Shown here: in pieces, positions 23,447-23,789 of the stretch
Layout: every line of letters starts with the position of its first letter
Position numbering within the stretch: the stretch's first letter is position 1
Source: an uncultured Bacilli bacterium
GTDB taxonomy: Bacteria; Bacillota_I; Bacilli_A; ML615J-28; CAG-313
Direction: 5' to 3'
DNA: 23,789 nt
Assembly (NCBI GenBank): GCA_934133195.1
Contig: CAKPAZ010000017.1
Location: 1-23,789, forward strand
The notes under the pieces: generated by a model
The model's database searches: none
What the model was told of the DNA's origin: nothing
The model's input: only the letters and a program-made list of their open reading frames with translations
Position numbers and translations under genes: made by a program

Positions 23447-23474
23447 AAAAGACTAGCACAATAATGTACTAGTC
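23447..23474 (-). terminator. terminator hairpin, distal copy of a 24-bp duplication
   Basis: The 24-bp inverted repeat at 23451-23474 (stem of ten pairs, loop of four) has one pair that is C.A on the plus strand but a G.U wobble in minus-strand RNA. It is followed on the minus strand by TTTTATTTGTTTTTT, so this copy keeps the T-tract. An identical 24-bp copy without T-tract lies at 23676-23699. Confidence 0.8.
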
Positions 23475-23479
23475 TCAGA

Positions 23480-23518
23480 CTGTTGACAAACTAAAGTTTG
23501 TCAACAGCATTTTTATTT
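23480..23518 (+). terminator. hairpin with plus-strand T-run inside the element
   Basis: A perfect 12-bp stem (23480-23491 with 23496-23507) with loop TAAA is followed in the plus direction by ATTTTTATTT. It reuses the terminal motif TGTTGACAAA of the element in inverted form. No plus-strand gene precedes it, so it may insulate the element rather than end a gene. Confidence 0.5.
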
Positions 23519-23623
23519 CTTTAGTTAAATTAAGAAAAATAGGTAAATTATGTTCATAAAACTTTTAAAAATCCCTACTTTCTATTAAATTTACATCAAA
23601 AATGTAGCAAAATTAATGAAAAC

Positions 23624-23660
23624 AAAAAAGCCCTTATTTTAGTAGTACTAAAAAAGGACT
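23624..23660 (-). terminator. hairpin with minus-strand T-run inside the element
   Basis: Arms around 23629-23642 and 23647-23660 pair with one U.U mismatch, a wobble and a one-base bulge; on the minus strand the 3' arm continues into six T (23624-23629). It could replace the termination function lost when the element separated the upstream hairpin from its T-tract. Confidence 0.6.
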
Positions 23661-23675
23661 TTGTCAACAAACTGA

Positions 23676-23699
23676 GACTAGCACAATAATGTACTAGTC
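23676..23699 (-). repeat. terminator hairpin, gene-proximal copy of a 24-bp duplication
   Basis: It is identical over 24 bp to 23451-23474 and lies 13 bases after the stop of the duplicated surface-protein gene. On the minus strand it is followed by TCAGTTTGTTGAC instead of a T-run, so on its own it should terminate poorly. This is the expected result if an element inserted at the 3' edge of the hairpin and copied the hairpin. Confidence 0.8.
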
Positions 23700-23712
23700 T
23701 CTTTTTAATTTT

Positions 23713-23789
23713 CTAATGTTTCTTTCTTAATACAAAAGCAAGAAGGGTTACTGCTGATGTTAGTGTAATTACCATTTCTATTGTTTTCT
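23713..23789 (-). CDS. C-terminal end of a second surface protein (partial)
   Basis: Only the last 24 codons and the stop are inside the window. They encode a KTIEMVITLTSAVTLLAFVL membrane helix and RKKH, the same tail as the 900-residue protein except for a final His instead of Arg. The almost unchanged DNA shows recent duplication or selection on this tail. What the rest of the protein looks like cannot be said; it could be a full paralogue or a different protein carrying the same tail. Confidence 0.85.
   Translation of the reverse strand, partial: KTIEMVITLTSAVTLLAFVLRKKH

Larger units (their letters stand above)
23475..23675. mobile_element. MITE-like 201-bp element inside a duplicated terminator
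   Basis: This non-coding segment is bounded by imperfect inverted repeats of 16 bp (23475-23490 and 23660-23675, two mismatches: TCAGACTGTTGACAAA against TCAGTTTGTTGACAAA). It is flanked directly by identical 24-bp direct repeats that are complete terminator hairpins. It contains no open frame of note, one hairpin with a T-run in the plus direction and one in the minus direction. These features fit a small non-autonomous transposable element with a target duplication; a decayed insertion sequence is the other option. Confidence 0.55.
23676..23789. repeat. 114-bp direct repeat, copy 2, cut by the window edge
   Basis: It matches 20638-20751 at a constant offset of 3038 bases with four differences: three in or just beside the hairpin and one in the final codon. 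The coding part compared is otherwise identical. Confidence 0.95.

Noticed and set aside
23475..23675. CRISPR-like repeat or small RNA gene in the surface-locus spacer
   Set aside because: There are only two identical flanking repeats and no regular spacers, and the internal hairpins are explained as terminators and element ends.
1..23789. Mycoplasma-type genetic code (TGA as Trp)
   Set aside because: TGA ends adk, ecfA2 and truA at the expected places, and Trp is encoded by TGG.

Overview
The window is a chromosomal segment of a low-GC Gram-positive bacterium, most likely an uncultured gut-type member of Bacilli or a Mollicutes relative (Erysipelotrichales or RF39-like; this placement is inference). 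The grounds are strong AT bias, good Shine-Dalgarno sites, the Firmicutes order of the S10-spc-alpha cluster followed by ecfA1-ecfA2-ecfT-truA, a zinc-type S14, a zinc-lid adenylate kinase, and InlB-type surface repeats. TGA is a stop (it ends adk, ecfA2 and truA), so the Mycoplasma code does not apply.

Almost everything is on the minus strand, so transcription runs from high to low coordinates. From right to left: (1) 23713-23789 is the last 24 codons of a second copy of a surface-protein gene. (2) 23378-23712 is intergenic and holds a 201-bp MITE-like element that appears to have inserted into that gene's transcription terminator and duplicated the 24-bp hairpin. (3) 20675-23377 encodes a 900-residue secreted phosphodiester-glycosidase-type surface protein with two InlB-type repeats and an unusual Cys-x-Cys / membrane-helix / basic tail. 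(4) 20402-20674 carries that gene's terminator, then a consensus promoter and a structured leader for the ribosomal operon. (5) 5909-20401 is the complete, ungapped S10-spc-alpha operon: rpsJ, rplC, rplD, rplW, rplB, rpsS, rplV, rpsC, rplP, rpmC, rpsQ, rplN, rplX, rplE, rpsN, rpsH, rplF, rplR, rpsE, rpmD, rplO, secY, adk, map, infA, rpmJ, rpsM, rpsK, rpoA, rplQ, closed by a strong terminator at 5861-5888. (6) 3943-5802 is a two-gene unit with its own promoter and terminator: a lipoprotein with a von Willebrand A domain and a site-2-type membrane metalloprotease. (7) 379-3748 is ecfA1-ecfA2-ecfT-truA, with overlapping genes, behind a good promoter: the energizing module of ECF vitamin transporters plus tRNA pseudouridine synthase A. 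(8) 157-354 is a small plus-strand gene of unknown function that converges on truA, with a shared 18-bp hairpin between them.

The ribosomal operon makes about half of the ribosomal proteins together with the secretion channel, nucleotide and methionine-processing enzymes, initiation factor 1 and the RNA polymerase alpha subunit. The departures from the ordinary are at the edges: the duplicated surface-protein locus with its terminator-embedded element, the VWA/protease pair placed between rplQ and ecfA1, an enlarged EcfT, and insertions in RpoA. No CRISPR array, tRNA or rRNA was seen.
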